Shown: positions 53,483-62,855, counted from the first letter of the stretch. The stretch: 64,000 nucleotides of DNA from an uncultured bacterium (GCA_902826945.1 CADEGS010000001.1:49468-113467); one strand, 5' to 3'. Notes: a model not told the origin generated them from the sequence alone. A program made the numbers and translations.

Positions 53483-56038
53483 TCAGGCTCCGAGCGCGAT
53501 GCGCTCGCGCCGCGCGCGCAGCGCCGCCCAGGCGGCGGCGAGCGCGCAGGCGAGCGCGCCCGCGAGCAGCGCCGGCGAGCGCGCCCGCGACGCGGTGCGC
53601 GGCGCGCGCGCCGACCGCCCTGCGTGGCCCCAGCCGATCGCCCGCAGCGCTTCGAGCCCGCCGCCCTCGTCCGCGGGGGCGGCCGCCGCGCGCGCCGCGC
53701 GCAGCGCCTCGGCCGGCGCATCGCCCGCCGCGAGGCGCGCGTGGAAGCGCTCCGAGAACGCCAGCGCCGCTCCCCACGCGAGCTCGCCGTCGGAGGCGAC
53801 GACGCAGCGCGCGCCGGCGGCCAGGAACGCGCCGGCCAGGCTGGCGGCCTCGGCGTCGCCGCGGCGCGGCGCGCCGCGCCCCGCGCCACAGACGGTGAGC
53901 ACGACGAGCTCCGGCGCCGTCCCGGCGCGCACCTCCGCCGCGCCGAGCAGCCCGCTCGGGTGCTCGCCGTCGGGCGCGAGCAGGAGCGACGCCGCGTCGC
54001 CCTCGTCGAGGACGCCGTGCGCGAGGACCTGCAGCACGCCGCAGGCCGCGCCGGCCGCGAGGAGCCGCGCCGGGCTCGCCTGCGCGCCCTCGACGAGCGT
54101 CGCGCGCGCTCCCAGGGCGGCCAAGAGCCGCGCGCGCTCGTCGGCAGCGAGCGCGAGCGGCGCGAGCTCCGGCCAGCGCGCGGCGGCCTGCGCGGACGCG
54201 CTCGGCCCGGCCAGCACGACGCGCTCGTCGGGCGCGGTCGGACGCTCGCGCGCGAGCTCCAGCCCGAGCGGCAGCGAGGGCAGGAAGGCGAGCGCGGCGC
54301 GCGCGCCGAGCGCGTCCCCCGCGCGCGTCGGCAGCCGCTCGAAGGGCACGCGGCCGAGGAGCTCGTAGCCGACGACCGAGAGCTCGCGCCAGCCCGCGAG
54401 CCGCTGCTCGAGCGCATCCGGCAGGAGCGCGCGCGCGAGCGCCTCGCGCTCGTCGCGCGCGGCGAGCGCGAACAGCTCGGCCTCCGGCGGCAGCGCGACG
54501 AGCGCGACGCGCCGCTCGTCGACCAGCGCCAGGAACGAGCCCTCCGGCGCGCACAGGTAGGCCGCGACGCCGCGCCCCGGCGCGCACAGGCGCTCCCGCA
54601 CGAGCGCGGCGTCGCCCGTCGCGAGCGCGCGCCCGCGCACGAGCACGCCCTGCGCCTGGGCCTCCATCCAGGAGCCGAGCGCGCGCGCCGCGCCCCGCTC
54701 CTCGCCGTCCACCGCCAGCGCCAGGCGCGTCAGCGACCACAGCCACGAGCGCCGCGCGGGGTGCTGGAGGAAGCCCAGCCCGCCGGCGACGAGCGGCGAG
54801 CCGCTCCACAGCGCGAGGCGCGCGCGGAAGGCCTCCTCGAGGGCCGCGAGGCGCGCGGCGAGCTCCGCGCGCGTGCCGCCGCGCGCGAGCGCGAGGCGCG
54901 CCTCCTCGCTCGCGACGAGCGCCTCCTCGGGCAAGAGCCGGTCGGCCTCGCCCGCGCGCGCCAGCCGCTCGAGGCGCGCGCGGGCGCTGGCGAGCAGCGC
55001 GCCGGCGCGCTCCGTCTCGCCGGCGCCGATCTCGAGCCGCGCCTGGCGCGCCTCGGTCAGCCCGCGCTCGCGCTCGGGGAGCGGCCCCGCGAGCGCGCGC
55101 GCGAACGCCGCGCGCGCGGCCGGCACGCGCGCGGGGTCGCCCTCGGCGATGCGCCCGAGCGCCTCGGCGCGCACCGCGTCGAGCACCGCCGCCCAGGCGT
55201 CGTGTCCCGCGCCCAGACGCGCCAGCGCCTGGTCGGCGGCGCGCGCGGCGTGCTCGTAGCGGCGCTGCGCGAGCGCGACGTGCAGCGCGTGCAGGTCGGC
55301 GGCGACCGCGTCCTTCCAGGAGACGTCCGCTCCGGCGGCGGCGAGCCCCTGCGCCTCGAGCGCCGCCGCGCGGGCGGCGCGCTCGACCAGGCCGAGATCG
55401 AGGAAGACCTGCGCGCGCGTGCCCTCCGCGCGCGCGCGCAGCCGGTCCCAGGGCTCGCCCGGCAGGCAGGCGACGAGGGCGCGGTCGAGCTCCGCCAGCG
55501 CGCGCTCGGCGCGGCCGAGCTGCGCCTCGACCTCGGCCAGCGCGTGGAGCGTGAAGGCGCGCGTGCCGACCTGGTCGGGCACCTCGGCGAGGCCGGCCAG
55601 GAGCGCCTCGCGCGCCGCGCGCGGGCGCCCGCTCCCGATCAGGCACTCCGCGCGCAGGAGCCAGGCGCGCGCCAGCGGCTCGCCGCGGCCGCTCGCGCGC
55701 GCGAGCAGGATCGCCTCGTCGAGCAGCGCCAGCCGCTCCTCGTCCCCGAGCGCGAGGTCGAGCTCCGCCCGCGCGGCGACGGCCTTGAAGAGCGCCAGCC
55801 GCACGTCGCGGTCGTCGGGGGGCGCGAGCAGGCCGCGCAGCTCGCGCTCGAGCGCCTCCAGGTCGGCGAGGAGCGCGGGCCGCTCCGCGGGCCCAGCGCC
55901 CTGCAAGCGCGCGCGCAGCCCGCTCGCGAGGCGGTCGAGCTCCGCCACCAGCCCCGCGTCGAGCGCTTGCGGCGCGGCCGACGGCGCGCCGCCCGCGGCG
56001 AGCGCGAGGATCAGGGCCGCCAGGCCTCGGCGCTCCAT
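53483..56038 (-). CDS. TPR-CHAT caspase-like protein
   Basis: 851 residues. A short N-terminal hydrophobic segment resembles a signal or anchor. Residues about 60-440 are helical TPR-like repeats. The CHAT domain (about 490-800) belongs to the caspase/separase clan: His674 in VLAHGVLDEG and Cys717 in LTVCGAGRG form the expected His-Cys dyad, so protease activity is plausible. A C-terminal hydrophobic helix (LLAGALACALAAAWAAL) followed by RARRER suggests a membrane tail anchor. The ATG overlaps the upstream membrane-protein gene by 28 bases, and that gene overlaps an ECF sigma gene, giving a tight three-gene operon. A role in regulated proteolysis of the linked regulator is inference. Confidence 0.8.
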   Translation of the reverse strand: MERRGLAALILALAAGGAPSAAPQALDAGLVAELDRLASGLRARLQGAGPAERPALLADLEALERELRGLLAPPDDRDVRLALFKAVAARAELDLALGDEERLALLDEAILLARASGRGEPLARAWLLRAECLIGSGRPRAAREALLAGLAEVPDQVGTRAFTLHALAEVEAQLGRAERALAELDRALVACLPGEPWDRLRARAEGTRAQVFLDLGLVERAARAAALEAQGLAAAGADVSWKDAVAADLHALHVALAQRRYEHAARAADQALARLGAGHDAWAAVLDAVRAEALGRIAEGDPARVPAARAAFARALAGPLPERERGLTEARQARLEIGAGETERAGALLASARARLERLARAGEADRLLPEEALVASEEARLALARGGTRAELAARLAALEEAFRARLALWSGSPLVAGGLGFLQHPARRSWLWSLTRLALAVDGEERGAARALGSWMEAQAQGVLVRGRALATGDAALVRERLCAPGRGVAAYLCAPEGSFLALVDERRVALVALPPEAELFALAARDEREALARALLPDALEQRLAGWRELSVVGYELLGRVPFERLPTRAGDALGARAALAFLPSLPLGLELARERPTAPDERVVLAGPSASAQAAARWPELAPLALAADERARLLAALGARATLVEGAQASPARLLAAGAACGVLQVLAHGVLDEGDAASLLLAPDGEHPSGLLGAAEVRAGTAPELVVLTVCGAGRGAPRRGDAEAASLAGAFLAAGARCVVASDGELAWGAALAFSERFHARLAAGDAPAEALRAARAAAAPADEGGGLEALRAIGWGHAGRSARAPRTASRARSPALLAGALACALAAAWAALRARRERIALGA

Positions 56039-56715
56039 GCCCCCACCCGGCCGTCGGCGTCGTAGGCGACGAGCTCCCACGCCAGGCGCGCGGGCCAGCC
56101 CGACGGGTCGCCCGGGCGCCAGGAGGTCGCGGAGAGGTCGCGCACGTGCGCCAGCTCGCGGCCGTCGGGGCCGCGCACGGTGAGCTCGTACCAGCACTCG
56201 AGCGGCCGCCGCGCGCGCCAGCGGAACGCCTCCCAGGCGGCGACCGCACCGACCGGCTCGAGCAACGCGACCTCGGCCGCCTCCGGCCCCAGCGTCGCGC
56301 CGCCGCCGGCCTGGGGCGCGTCCGATCCGCGCAGCCACAGCACGAAGAGCGCCAGCGCAGCCAGCCCGGCCAGCCCGGCCAGGAGCTCGTGGCGGCGCAC
56401 CGCGCGGCGCGCCGCGGGGCGCCCGAGGCGCTCCACGACGAAGGCCTCGACCGCCTCCTCGCCCGCGACGGGCCCGCCGCGCGCGGCCGCCTCGAGCACG
56501 GCGCGGGCCTCGCGCCCGCCGCCGGCGAGGCGCGCGCGCAGCGCGAGCAGCTCGTCCAGCTCGCGCGTCCAGTCGGCCTCTCCCGCGAAGGGCGAGGACT
56601 GCCAGAGGGAGCGCACCGCGGCGTCGTCGAGCCGGCGCGTGAGGAGCTCGCCCTGGAGCTCCCGGGCCTCCTGCTCGCGCCCCGCCGCGCCCTCTCCTCG
56701 GTCCTGCCCGTTCAC
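56011..56715 (-). CDS. Single-pass membrane protein, candidate anti-sigma partner
   Basis: 234 residues, GTG start overlapping the sigma factor's stop (GTGA). The first 108 residues are charged and helical (cytoplasmic, position expected for sigma binding). One transmembrane helix spans about 110-129 (LLAGLAGLAALALFVLWLRG). The outer part carries a fibronectin III-like beta segment (FRWRARRPLECWYELTVRGPDG ... AWELVAYDADGRVGAWS). No zinc-finger (HxxxCxxC) anti-sigma motif is present. Position between a sigma gene and a CHAT gene, plus this topology, suggest a membrane anti-sigma factor, but the family is not established. Confidence 0.7.
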   Translation of the reverse strand: MNGQDRGEGAAGREQEARELQGELLTRRLDDAAVRSLWQSSPFAGEADWTRELDELLALRARLAGGGREARAVLEAAARGGPVAGEEAVEAFVVERLGRPAARRAVRRHELLAGLAGLAALALFVLWLRGSDAPQAGGGATLGPEAAEVALLEPVGAVAAWEAFRWRARRPLECWYELTVRGPDGRELAHVRDLSATSWRPGDPSGWPARLAWELVAYDADGRVGAWSAEAWRP

Positions 56716-57302
56716 GTGCGTGCCGCCGTGCTGCGCCCGGCGGTGCTCTGCGCGAGCAGCCGCCGCAGTTTCTGCAAACCGCGATAATAGCGCGTCTTGG
56801 CGGTGTTCACGGACACCCCGAGGCGCGCGCCGATGGCCTCGAAGGTCAGGTCCTCGCAGTGCTTGAGGCGCAGCACGACGCCGATCTCCTCGTCCAGCGC
56901 CTCCAGGCCCTCCCACAGCGCCTCGTCGTCGTACGCGGCGGGCACCGGAGGGGCCAGCGGCTCGTGCGGCGAGCCCTCGAGCGAGGGCTCGAGCACCAGG
57001 CGCCCCCGGCGGCGCGTGCGCAGCCGGCGCAGGAACTCGAGCTCGCAGAAGCGGTACGCCCAGGTCTCGAGGCGCGAGCGGCCGTCGTAGCCCGGGAGCT
57101 TGCGCCACACGGCGGCCAGCGCGTCCTGGGTCAGGTCCTCGAGCTCCTCCGCCCGGAAGGGCGTGCCGGAGCGCGCGTTGCGCGCGTGCAGGATGCGCGC
57201 GACGCAGCGCAAGCGCTGCACGAAGCGCCCGAGCGCCTCGGGCTCGCGCGCGAGCGCGCGCCGCACCAGCGCGCCGTCGTCTTCCGGGGCGTCCTCCGCC
57301 AT
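56712..57302 (-). CDS. ECF-type RNA polymerase sigma factor (CHAT-operon)
   Basis: 196 residues. Region 2 is seen as ELEDLTQDALAAVWRKLPGYDGRSRLETWAYRF and region 4 as the helix-turn-helix LTFEAIGARLGVSVNTAKTRYYRGLQKLRRLL. Length and spacing are normal for ECF factors. It heads a three-gene operon with a membrane protein and a TPR-CHAT protein, each junction overlapping. A minus-strand TAGAAT hexamer lies 32 bases upstream of the ATG. It is not closely similar to the kinase-linked ECF factor at 4051. Confidence 0.9.
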   Translation of the reverse strand: MAEDAPEDDGALVRRALAREPEALGRFVQRLRCVARILHARNARSGTPFRAEELEDLTQDALAAVWRKLPGYDGRSRLETWAYRFCELEFLRRLRTRRRGRLVLEPSLEGSPHEPLAPPVPAAYDDEALWEGLEALDEEIGVVLRLKHCEDLTFEAIGARLGVSVNTAKTRYYRGLQKLRRLLAQSTAGRSTAART

Positions 57303-57334
57303 TGGCCTCGGCGCGCTCGCGCGCGCGAGCCGCG

Positions 57335-57340
57335 ATTCTA
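57335..57340 (-). promoter_or_regulatory. Candidate -10 (TAGAAT) for the sigma-CHAT operon
   Basis: Minus-strand CCTAGAATCG, 32 bases upstream of the sigma ATG. The same TAGAAT core occurs before the DUF5060 gene (61527). Confidence 0.45.
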
Positions 57341-57416
57341 GGCCGCCCGCGCGCGGTCCGCTCGGAGGCGCCGCCGCGCGCCGCGCGCCGCGCAGGACCG
57401 GAGCCTCCCGGCGGGC

Positions 57417-57422
57417 TATGCT
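57417..57422 (+). promoter_or_regulatory. Candidate -10 (TATGCT) for the TMTC-like gene
   Basis: TATGCT 44 bases upstream of the GTG at 57467, on the other side of the divergent gap from the sigma promoter. Confidence 0.4.
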
Positions 57423-57466
57423 GGGCGCGATCGGGCCGAGCGTTGCACGTCTCTCCTCCGAACACG

Positions 57467-59308
57467 GTGCCGGCCCTCCCCGCGCCCGAGCCCCTGGCCG
57501 CGCGGCCGCTCCTCGTCGCGCTGGCGCTGCTGGCCGCGACGCTCCTCGCCTACGCTCCCGCGCTCCGGGCCGGATACGTGTGGGACGACGACTCGTACCT
57601 CACGGAGAACGCGGTCCTGACCGAGCCCGGCGGGCTGGCGCGCGTCTGGCTCGAGCCGCGCGCGACGCCGCAGTACTACCCGCTGGTCTTCACGACCTTC
57701 TGGCTCGAGCGGCGGCTGTGGGGCCTGGCGCCGCTCGGCTACCACCTCGTCAACGTGCTCCTGCACGCGACGAGCGCGCTCCTCCTGTGGCGCCTGCTCG
57801 CGCGCCTGCGGGTGCCGGGGGCGCTCCTGGCGGGCTTCCTGTTCGCGCTGCACCCCGTGCACGTGGAGTCGGTCGCCTGGGTGACCGAGCGCAAGAACAC
57901 GCTCTCGCTCGCGCTCGCGCTGGGGGCGGCGACGGCGTGGCTGCGCGCCTTCCCTCCCGAGCGCGGGGCGGGCGGCCCCGCGGGCGGGGCGAGGCGCCGC
58001 TACGCGCTGTGCCTGCTCCTCTTCGCGGCGGCCTTGCTCAGCAAGTCCGTGACGGGCGTGCTGCCGTTCGCGCTGGCCGCGATCGTCTGGTGGAAGCGCG
58101 GTCGGATCGGGTGGGCCGAGCTGGCGGCGCTCGCGCCGCTCGTGCTGCTCGCGGTGCCGGCCGGGCTGCACACGGCGCACATCGAGCGCGTCCGCGTCGG
58201 CGCGCAGGGGATCGAGTTCGAGCTCACGCCGCCCGAGCGCCTGCTGCTGGCCGGGCGCGCGTTCTGGTTCTACGCCGGGAAGGTCGGCTGGCCGCACCCG
58301 CTGATCTTCTTCTACCCGCGCGTGCCGCCGGACGCGGGCGCGCCCTCCGCGTGGCTGGCCCCGGCCGGCGTCGTCCTGCTCTTCGCGACGCTGTTCCTGG
58401 CGCGCGCGCGGATCGGGCGCGGACCGCTCGCGGCCTGCGTGCTGTTCGGCCTGGGGATCGGCCCCGCGTCGGGGTTCTTCGACGTGTTCCCGATGCGCTA
58501 CTCGTTCGTCGCCGACCACTTCCAGTACCAGGCCGCGTACGCGCTGCTGGTCCTGGCCGCGGCCGGGTTGACGCGCCTCGGCGAGCGCCTGGCGCCGCGC
58601 GCGCGAGCCGCGCGCGCCGGACTGGCGGCGGCGCTCCTGTGCGCGCCGCTGGGAGCGCTGACGTGGTCGCGCGCGCACGCCTTCGCGGACGGCGAGACGC
58701 TCTGGCGCGACACGCTGGCGCAGAACGAGACGTGCTGGATCGCCTGGTCGCACCTGGCGGCGATCGCCTTCGACGCCGGACGGATCGAGGAGGGACGCGA
58801 GGCCCAGCTCCGGGCCGCGCGGCACTGCGACTTCCCCTCCGAGGCCTGGGCCGACGCGGCCGGCGTGCACGTCGCGCGCGGCGAGATGGACCGCGCCCTG
58901 GAGCTCTACGGACCGGTCCTGGAGGCGCACCCGGTGGGCGTCGAGAAGCTGGTCGCGATCGCGCGCGGGCTCCAGGGCGACGGCCGCGGCGAGGACGCGC
59001 GGCGCCTGCTCGCGCTGTGCGTCGAGCGCGTCCCCGGCGACGCGTCCGCGCGCGTGGGCCTGGGGGACGCGCTCGCGCTCGCCGCGCGCCCCGACGAGGC
59101 GCGCAGGCAGTACGAGGCGGCGCTGGCGCTCGACGCGGCGGGGCCCTGGGCGGCCGAAGCGTGCTTCGGGCTCGGCGCTTCGCACGCGCGCGCGGGGGAC
59201 TTCGCCGCGGCCGTACCGTTCTTCGAGCGCGCGCTCGCCCTGCGACCCGGCTCGGATCGCGCGCAGCGCGCCCTCCAGGAGGCGCGCCGGCGCGCCGGCG
59301 GCGGGTGA
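57467..59308 (+). CDS. TMTC-like multi-pass membrane protein with C-terminal TPR repeats
   Basis: 613 residues. About ten hydrophobic segments fill residues 10-420. The first loop carries GYVWDDDSYLTENAVL, an acidic pair typical of GT-C/O-mannosyltransferase-like (TMTC, PMT) proteins, and FALHPVHVESVAWVTERKNTLS is the conserved motif of this TPR-membrane family. The last 190 residues are TPR repeats. Family members are proposed to glycosylate proteins from a lipid-linked sugar; activity here is inferred. GTG at 57467 is preferred since it directly precedes the first membrane segment; an in-frame TTG at 57443 is possible. Confidence 0.8.
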   Translation: MPALPAPEPLAARPLLVALALLAATLLAYAPALRAGYVWDDDSYLTENAVLTEPGGLARVWLEPRATPQYYPLVFTTFWLERRLWGLAPLGYHLVNVLLHATSALLLWRLLARLRVPGALLAGFLFALHPVHVESVAWVTERKNTLSLALALGAATAWLRAFPPERGAGGPAGGARRRYALCLLLFAAALLSKSVTGVLPFALAAIVWWKRGRIGWAELAALAPLVLLAVPAGLHTAHIERVRVGAQGIEFELTPPERLLLAGRAFWFYAGKVGWPHPLIFFYPRVPPDAGAPSAWLAPAGVVLLFATLFLARARIGRGPLAACVLFGLGIGPASGFFDVFPMRYSFVADHFQYQAAYALLVLAAAGLTRLGERLAPRARAARAGLAAALLCAPLGALTWSRAHAFADGETLWRDTLAQNETCWIAWSHLAAIAFDAGRIEEGREAQLRAARHCDFPSEAWADAAGVHVARGEMDRALELYGPVLEAHPVGVEKLVAIARGLQGDGRGEDARRLLALCVERVPGDASARVGLGDALALAARPDEARRQYEAALALDAAGPWAAEACFGLGASHARAGDFAAAVPFFERALALRPGSDRAQRALQEARRRAGGG

Positions 59309-59327
59309 GCGCGGGCCGAGCGCTCCT

Positions 59328-61475
59328 TCAGGGGACGACGGTGAAGCTGCCGAGCAGCCCGGCGACCGCGCCGCCCTTGTCCGTCACCGCTCCCACCGTC
59401 GGCCACAGCCCGGTGGGCAGGAACGACGCGGAGGTGCGCGAGATCGTGTACAGGTCGCCGCCGCGCGGCGTGCCGAAGACGGTGCCCAGCTCGCCGAACG
59501 GGCTCAGGTAGCCCATGCCGACCTGGACGACGTCGTCAGGGCCGTCGGGATCGTGCACGCGCACGAGGATCACGATCGGGCCGGACTGGGAGACGGGCTC
59601 CGGCGCGGCGCGGAACTCGGTCACGACCGGCGGTCGGTTGCCCGCGTTGCGGACCAGGATCACCCAGTCCTCGTCCCGGCTCGCGGGCGGCGGGCCCGTG
59701 TGCAGCACGAAGGAACCGTTCAGGTTCAGCTGGGGCGTGACCGTCGTCAGGATCCCGTTCTGCAGCGGGCCGCCGTTGCGCGGGTCGTACCACTGGATCG
59801 TGTAAGGCACGGGGTCGGGCACGAGCAAGAGCGCGCCGCCCCCCTGCGGGCGGTAGACGACGTAGGTCTCGCCCCGCTCGCTCAGCACGTGGTCGTCCAG
59901 CTCGACCGAAGCCTCGTCGTCGGGGACGAGCGCGTCCACGTGCACGTAGCGCCGGAAGAACTCGAGCGCGTTCCTCGTGTCGCTCCACAGCGGCTCGGCG
60001 AAGCGGAAGTCCTCCAGGCTCGTGTCGGCGAAGGAGAAGTACCACTCCACGCCGCCGCCGCCGCCCATCAGGTTGCCCCACAGCGCCTGCTCGCGCATCT
60101 CGCGCCAGTTGCTCAGGTCGGGCAGGACCGAGGGCGCGAAGGCCTCGTCGGCGAAGACCACGAACGGCTGCCCCGCCACCGACGAGAGCTTGCGCAGGTC
60201 CTTCGCCAGCGCGTTGAAGAAGGGCGGCGAGCCCTGGAGCGAGGTCGCGTCGAAGGCCGAGCCGAAGAGCGGCGGGTAGGTCGCGTAGACCTGGCCGATC
60301 TGGTTGTGGACGGTGATCGGGTGGTCGTAGGGATCCAGCGCGCGCAGGTGCTCCGCGAGCTCGATCTGCTCGGACGGCGAGCTGCCGTTCTCCTCGCCGA
60401 CGTTCCACAGGAGGCCGTTGTGGTGCGCGAAGCGCGCGACGAGCTCGCGGTGGTACAGCTGGCGCTCGGTCGTCAGCCCGCCCATGACCTGGTCGTTCTC
60501 GAGCTCCTGGAGGACCACGTGCAGGAGCAGCCCGCGCGCGTCCATGTGCGCGAAGGCGCGCTCCCACTGCTCGAGCTTGCTCACGTCGAAGACGCGCTTG
60601 TGTCCGGCCCCGAAGGGCTCGCGCCAGGGCCACGTGTCGCGCCCGTCGCCTCCGTCGGTGTTGTACGTCAGGAAGTACACCGCGTCGGCGCCCTGCGACG
60701 AGAGGTAGTGGATCGCGCCGAGCAGGCGCCGGCCCTTGGTCCCTTGCCACTGGCCGGCGGCGTCGATCGGGTCGAGCGCGTTGAAGTCGCCCAGGTGCGC
60801 GTCGAAGTGGTGCAGCCCGTCGGCCGTCGGCGGCGAGCCGCCGCCCAGGTCGAAGGTGTTGTCGAACTCGTAGTAGCCGAGCAGGTTCTCGGGGCTGTTC
60901 GCGCCGCCCTTCAGGAACGTCTCGTGGGTGCCGGCGTAGCACAGGTAGTGCCCGGGCTGACGCACGAGGCGGCCCTTCAGCCGGTGCTGGGGCGCCTGCG
61001 GGTCGAACGGGCCGATCGAGAGCTGCCCGCTCTGCCCGTGGAAGCTGCCCGCGACCGGCGTGCCCGCGCTGTCGAAGTCCGTCGCGACGGCGATCCCCGG
61101 ACCGGTGCGGAAGGACGCCAGCCAACTCCAGGTGCCGGAGCGGTCCGGCGTCAGCCGCACGCGCCAGCGGTTGCCGCCGTCGGCGCTCGTGTCGGCGGCG
61201 TTGCCGTCCGCGGCGAAGAAGCCGGGCACGACGATCTGGCTCCCGTCCGGCCGGGTGAAGCGGACGTTGAGCCGGTAGTCGAGAAAGGGGTTTGGCGCGG
61301 AGGTCTCCGCGCTGGCGAAGGGCGCGGTGAAAGTCAGCTCGACGCGCTGCCACTCTCGGAGCACACCGCTCACGGTGGGCGCCTGAGCGATCGCCGGGGT
61401 CCAGAGCAGGACGAGCGAGAGGATCGGGCTGGGCCGCGGCAAGTCCGTCTCCGGGTAGGGCGAGCGACGGAGCAC
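59328..61475 (-). CDS. Secreted DUF5060-domain putative glycoside hydrolase
   Basis: 715 residues. Signal peptide (LSLVLLWTPAIAQA) after a short basic N-terminus. Residues about 38-115 are a DUF5060-type beta domain (REWQRVELTFTAPF...NPFLDYRLNVRFTRPDG). A TIM-barrel-like region (about 170-510) has LLWNVGEENGSSPSEQIELAEHLRALDPYDHPITVHN, where GEEN supplies the likely acid/base Glu, and VFADEAF a second candidate acid. Beta-sandwich modules complete the C-terminus, including one with FTVVP at the end. Related enzymes act on plant or algal polysaccharide. Monocistronic, with a TAGAAT hexamer upstream. Confidence 0.8.
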   Translation of the reverse strand: MLRRSPYPETDLPRPSPILSLVLLWTPAIAQAPTVSGVLREWQRVELTFTAPFASAETSAPNPFLDYRLNVRFTRPDGSQIVVPGFFAADGNAADTSADGGNRWRVRLTPDRSGTWSWLASFRTGPGIAVATDFDSAGTPVAGSFHGQSGQLSIGPFDPQAPQHRLKGRLVRQPGHYLCYAGTHETFLKGGANSPENLLGYYEFDNTFDLGGGSPPTADGLHHFDAHLGDFNALDPIDAAGQWQGTKGRRLLGAIHYLSSQGADAVYFLTYNTDGGDGRDTWPWREPFGAGHKRVFDVSKLEQWERAFAHMDARGLLLHVVLQELENDQVMGGLTTERQLYHRELVARFAHHNGLLWNVGEENGSSPSEQIELAEHLRALDPYDHPITVHNQIGQVYATYPPLFGSAFDATSLQGSPPFFNALAKDLRKLSSVAGQPFVVFADEAFAPSVLPDLSNWREMREQALWGNLMGGGGGVEWYFSFADTSLEDFRFAEPLWSDTRNALEFFRRYVHVDALVPDDEASVELDDHVLSERGETYVVYRPQGGGALLLVPDPVPYTIQWYDPRNGGPLQNGILTTVTPQLNLNGSFVLHTGPPPASRDEDWVILVRNAGNRPPVVTEFRAAPEPVSQSGPIVILVRVHDPDGPDDVVQVGMGYLSPFGELGTVFGTPRGGDLYTISRTSASFLPTGLWPTVGAVTDKGGAVAGLLGSFTVVP

Positions 61476-61526
61476 GGCTCCGCGGGGTGGCCGGGGGAAA
61501 GGCCGGCCGGGTGACCAACGGGTCGG

Positions 61527-61532
61527 ATTCTA
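61527..61532 (-). promoter_or_regulatory. Candidate -10 (TAGAAT) for the DUF5060 gene
   Basis: Minus-strand GCTAGAATCC, 51 bases upstream of the ATG at 61475. Confidence 0.45.
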
Positions 61533-61596
61533 GCCCGGTCCGCCGCCCGGCGTCAGGGTCGGAGCCGGACTCCTGGAGCGCTCCGGCGAGCACGCC

Positions 61597-61635
61597 AGGC
61601 CCCCGTCCCCTGCTCCGAGTCCGGGGAGGGGGCCT
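61597..61635 (-). terminator. Strong hairpin downstream of mscL
   Basis: AGGCCCCC (61597-61604) and TCCCC (61606-61610) pair with GGGGA (61623-61627) and GGGGGCCT (61628-61635): 13 pairs with one bulged G and a 12-base loop. It lies 32 bases after the mscL stop. There is no T-tract. Confidence 0.5.
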
Positions 61636-61667
61636 CCGTGCGGCCCTGCGCGGGCCTCGAGCGCGGC

Positions 61668-62069
61668 TCAGCGCGCCTTCAGGGCGTCGCGGATCTGCGT
61701 CAGGAGGACGATCTCGTCGCTCGGCTTCGGCGGCGGCGGAGGCGCGGCCTCCTCCTTCTTGCGCGAGGCGTTCATCAGCTTCACGACGAGGAAGATCGCG
61801 AAGGCCACGATCACGAAGTCCACGACCGTGTTGACGAACAGGCCCCAGTTCAGCGTCACGGCGGGCGTGTCCCCGACCGCATCCTGGAGGGTGACCTTCT
61901 TGTCGCTGAAGTCCACGCCGCCCGTGATCATCCCGATCGGCGGCATCAGGACGTCGGCCACGAACGAGGACACGATCTTGCCGAAGGCCGCGCCGATCAC
62001 GATGCCGACCGCCATGTCGACGACGTTGCCGCGCATCGCGAAGGCCTTGAACTCTTGGACGAATCCCAT
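61668..62069 (-). CDS. mscL: Large-conductance mechanosensitive channel MscL
   Basis: 133 residues, normal length. The N-terminus [37 protein letters not shown] is the conserved amphipathic S1 helix and first pore helix. The second transmembrane helix is [24 protein letters not shown]. The C-terminus has a basic-Pro linker ([14 protein letters not shown]) and the bundle-forming [12 protein letters not shown]. It forms a homopentameric inner-membrane pore that opens under osmotic downshock. Single gene, followed by a strong hairpin at 61597. Confidence 0.95.
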   Translation of the reverse strand: MGFVQEFKAFAMRGNVVDMAVGIVIGAAFGKIVSSFVADVLMPPIGMITGGVDFSDKKVTLQDAVGDTPAVTLNWGLFVNTVVDFVIVAFAIFLVVKLMNASRKKEEAAPPPPPKPSDEIVLLTQIRDALKAR

Positions 62070-62215
62070 GAGTGACTCTCGAGAGAGGGGGGTGACGGTC
62101 GCGCTCCCAAAGGGGGTCGGCGCGACCGGGAACGGCGTCATGAGAGCGGCGCCCTGCGCCGGCCGCCAGGGGGGGGCCGGCGCGGCGGCGCCCTCCCCCA
62201 TTAGGGAGTTCCCGG

Positions 62216-62239
62216 CGCGGCCCGCAGCGGCGGGCCGCG
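62216..62239 (-). terminator. Hairpin downstream of the DUF3465 gene
   Basis: CGCGGCCCGC (62216-62225), loop AGCG, GCGGGCCGCG (62230-62239): a perfect 10-bp stem five bases beyond the stop codon. No T-tract. Confidence 0.5.
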
Positions 62240-62244
62240 GCGCC

Positions 62245-62769
62245 TCACTCGTAGCGCCGGCCGTCGTGCTCGAGCCAGCCGCCGGGCTGCCGCCCGCGCG
62301 GGTCGTGGTGGGTCCAGTGCACGACCCCGCCCTGCTCGTTCCACTCGTACCGGCCGCGGAAGCCGACCTCGCTGCCGGGCTCGAGCGGCACGCGCGGAGC
62401 GACGTCGAGGTTGTGCGCGAAGAGCAGCGTGAAGCCGTCCGCCACGCGCAGCACGAAGCGCTGGTGGCGCGAGCCGTCCACGTCGTCGGCGAGCGTGCGC
62501 ACGACCGTGCCGCTGCCCTGCACGGTGACGCCGGAGCGTCGATCGAGGAACGCCTCGCGCAGGAGCTCCAGGTCGCTCGCGACGCCAGCGGACTCCTGCG
62601 GGAGGGCGCCCGGCGCGGCCGGGGCTCCGGCGGCGCCCGCCGGCGCTTGCGCGTGCACGCGCACGCTGCGCGCCGAGACCCACTTGCCGCCCAGCGCGAG
62701 GCCGACCAGCAGGCCCGCGACTCCCAGCGACTCGAGCGCGCGACGCAGGGGATTGGAGCTCTTGGCCAT
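62245..62769 (-). CDS. DUF3465-domain exported protein
   Basis: 174 residues. An N-terminal hydrophobic segment ([14 protein letters not shown]) serves as signal or anchor, followed by an Ala/Pro linker. The DUF3465 domain (about 75-172) is well conserved: [36 protein letters not shown] and [19 protein letters not shown]. The fold is a small OB-like beta barrel of unknown biochemical role, usually exported. A divergent promoter region with two TA hexamers (62805-62819) separates it from the next gene. Confidence 0.85.
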   Translation of the reverse strand: MAKSSNPLRRALESLGVAGLLVGLALGGKWVSARSVRVHAQAPAGAAGAPAAPGALPQESAGVASDLELLREAFLDRRSGVTVQGSGTVVRTLADDVDGSRHQRFVLRVADGFTLLFAHNLDVAPRVPLEPGSEVGFRGRYEWNEQGGVVHWTHHDPRGRQPGGWLEHDGRRYE

Positions 62770-62804
62770 GGGCCCCGGCCCCGACCAGGGGCGACGGCGT
62801 CTCC

Positions 62805-62819
62805 AGCGTACGGTAGATT
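62805..62819. promoter_or_regulatory. Candidate divergent -10 pair (TACGCT minus, TAGATT plus)
   Basis: Minus-strand TACGCT at 62805-62810 (35 bases from the DUF3465 ATG) and plus-strand TAGATT at 62814-62819 (36 bases from the ATG at 62856) are only three bases apart, so the two promoters would be near-symmetrical and compete. Confidence 0.4.
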
Positions 62820-62855
62820 CGGCGCGCCAGGAACCCCCGCCCAGGCCCGCCCGTC

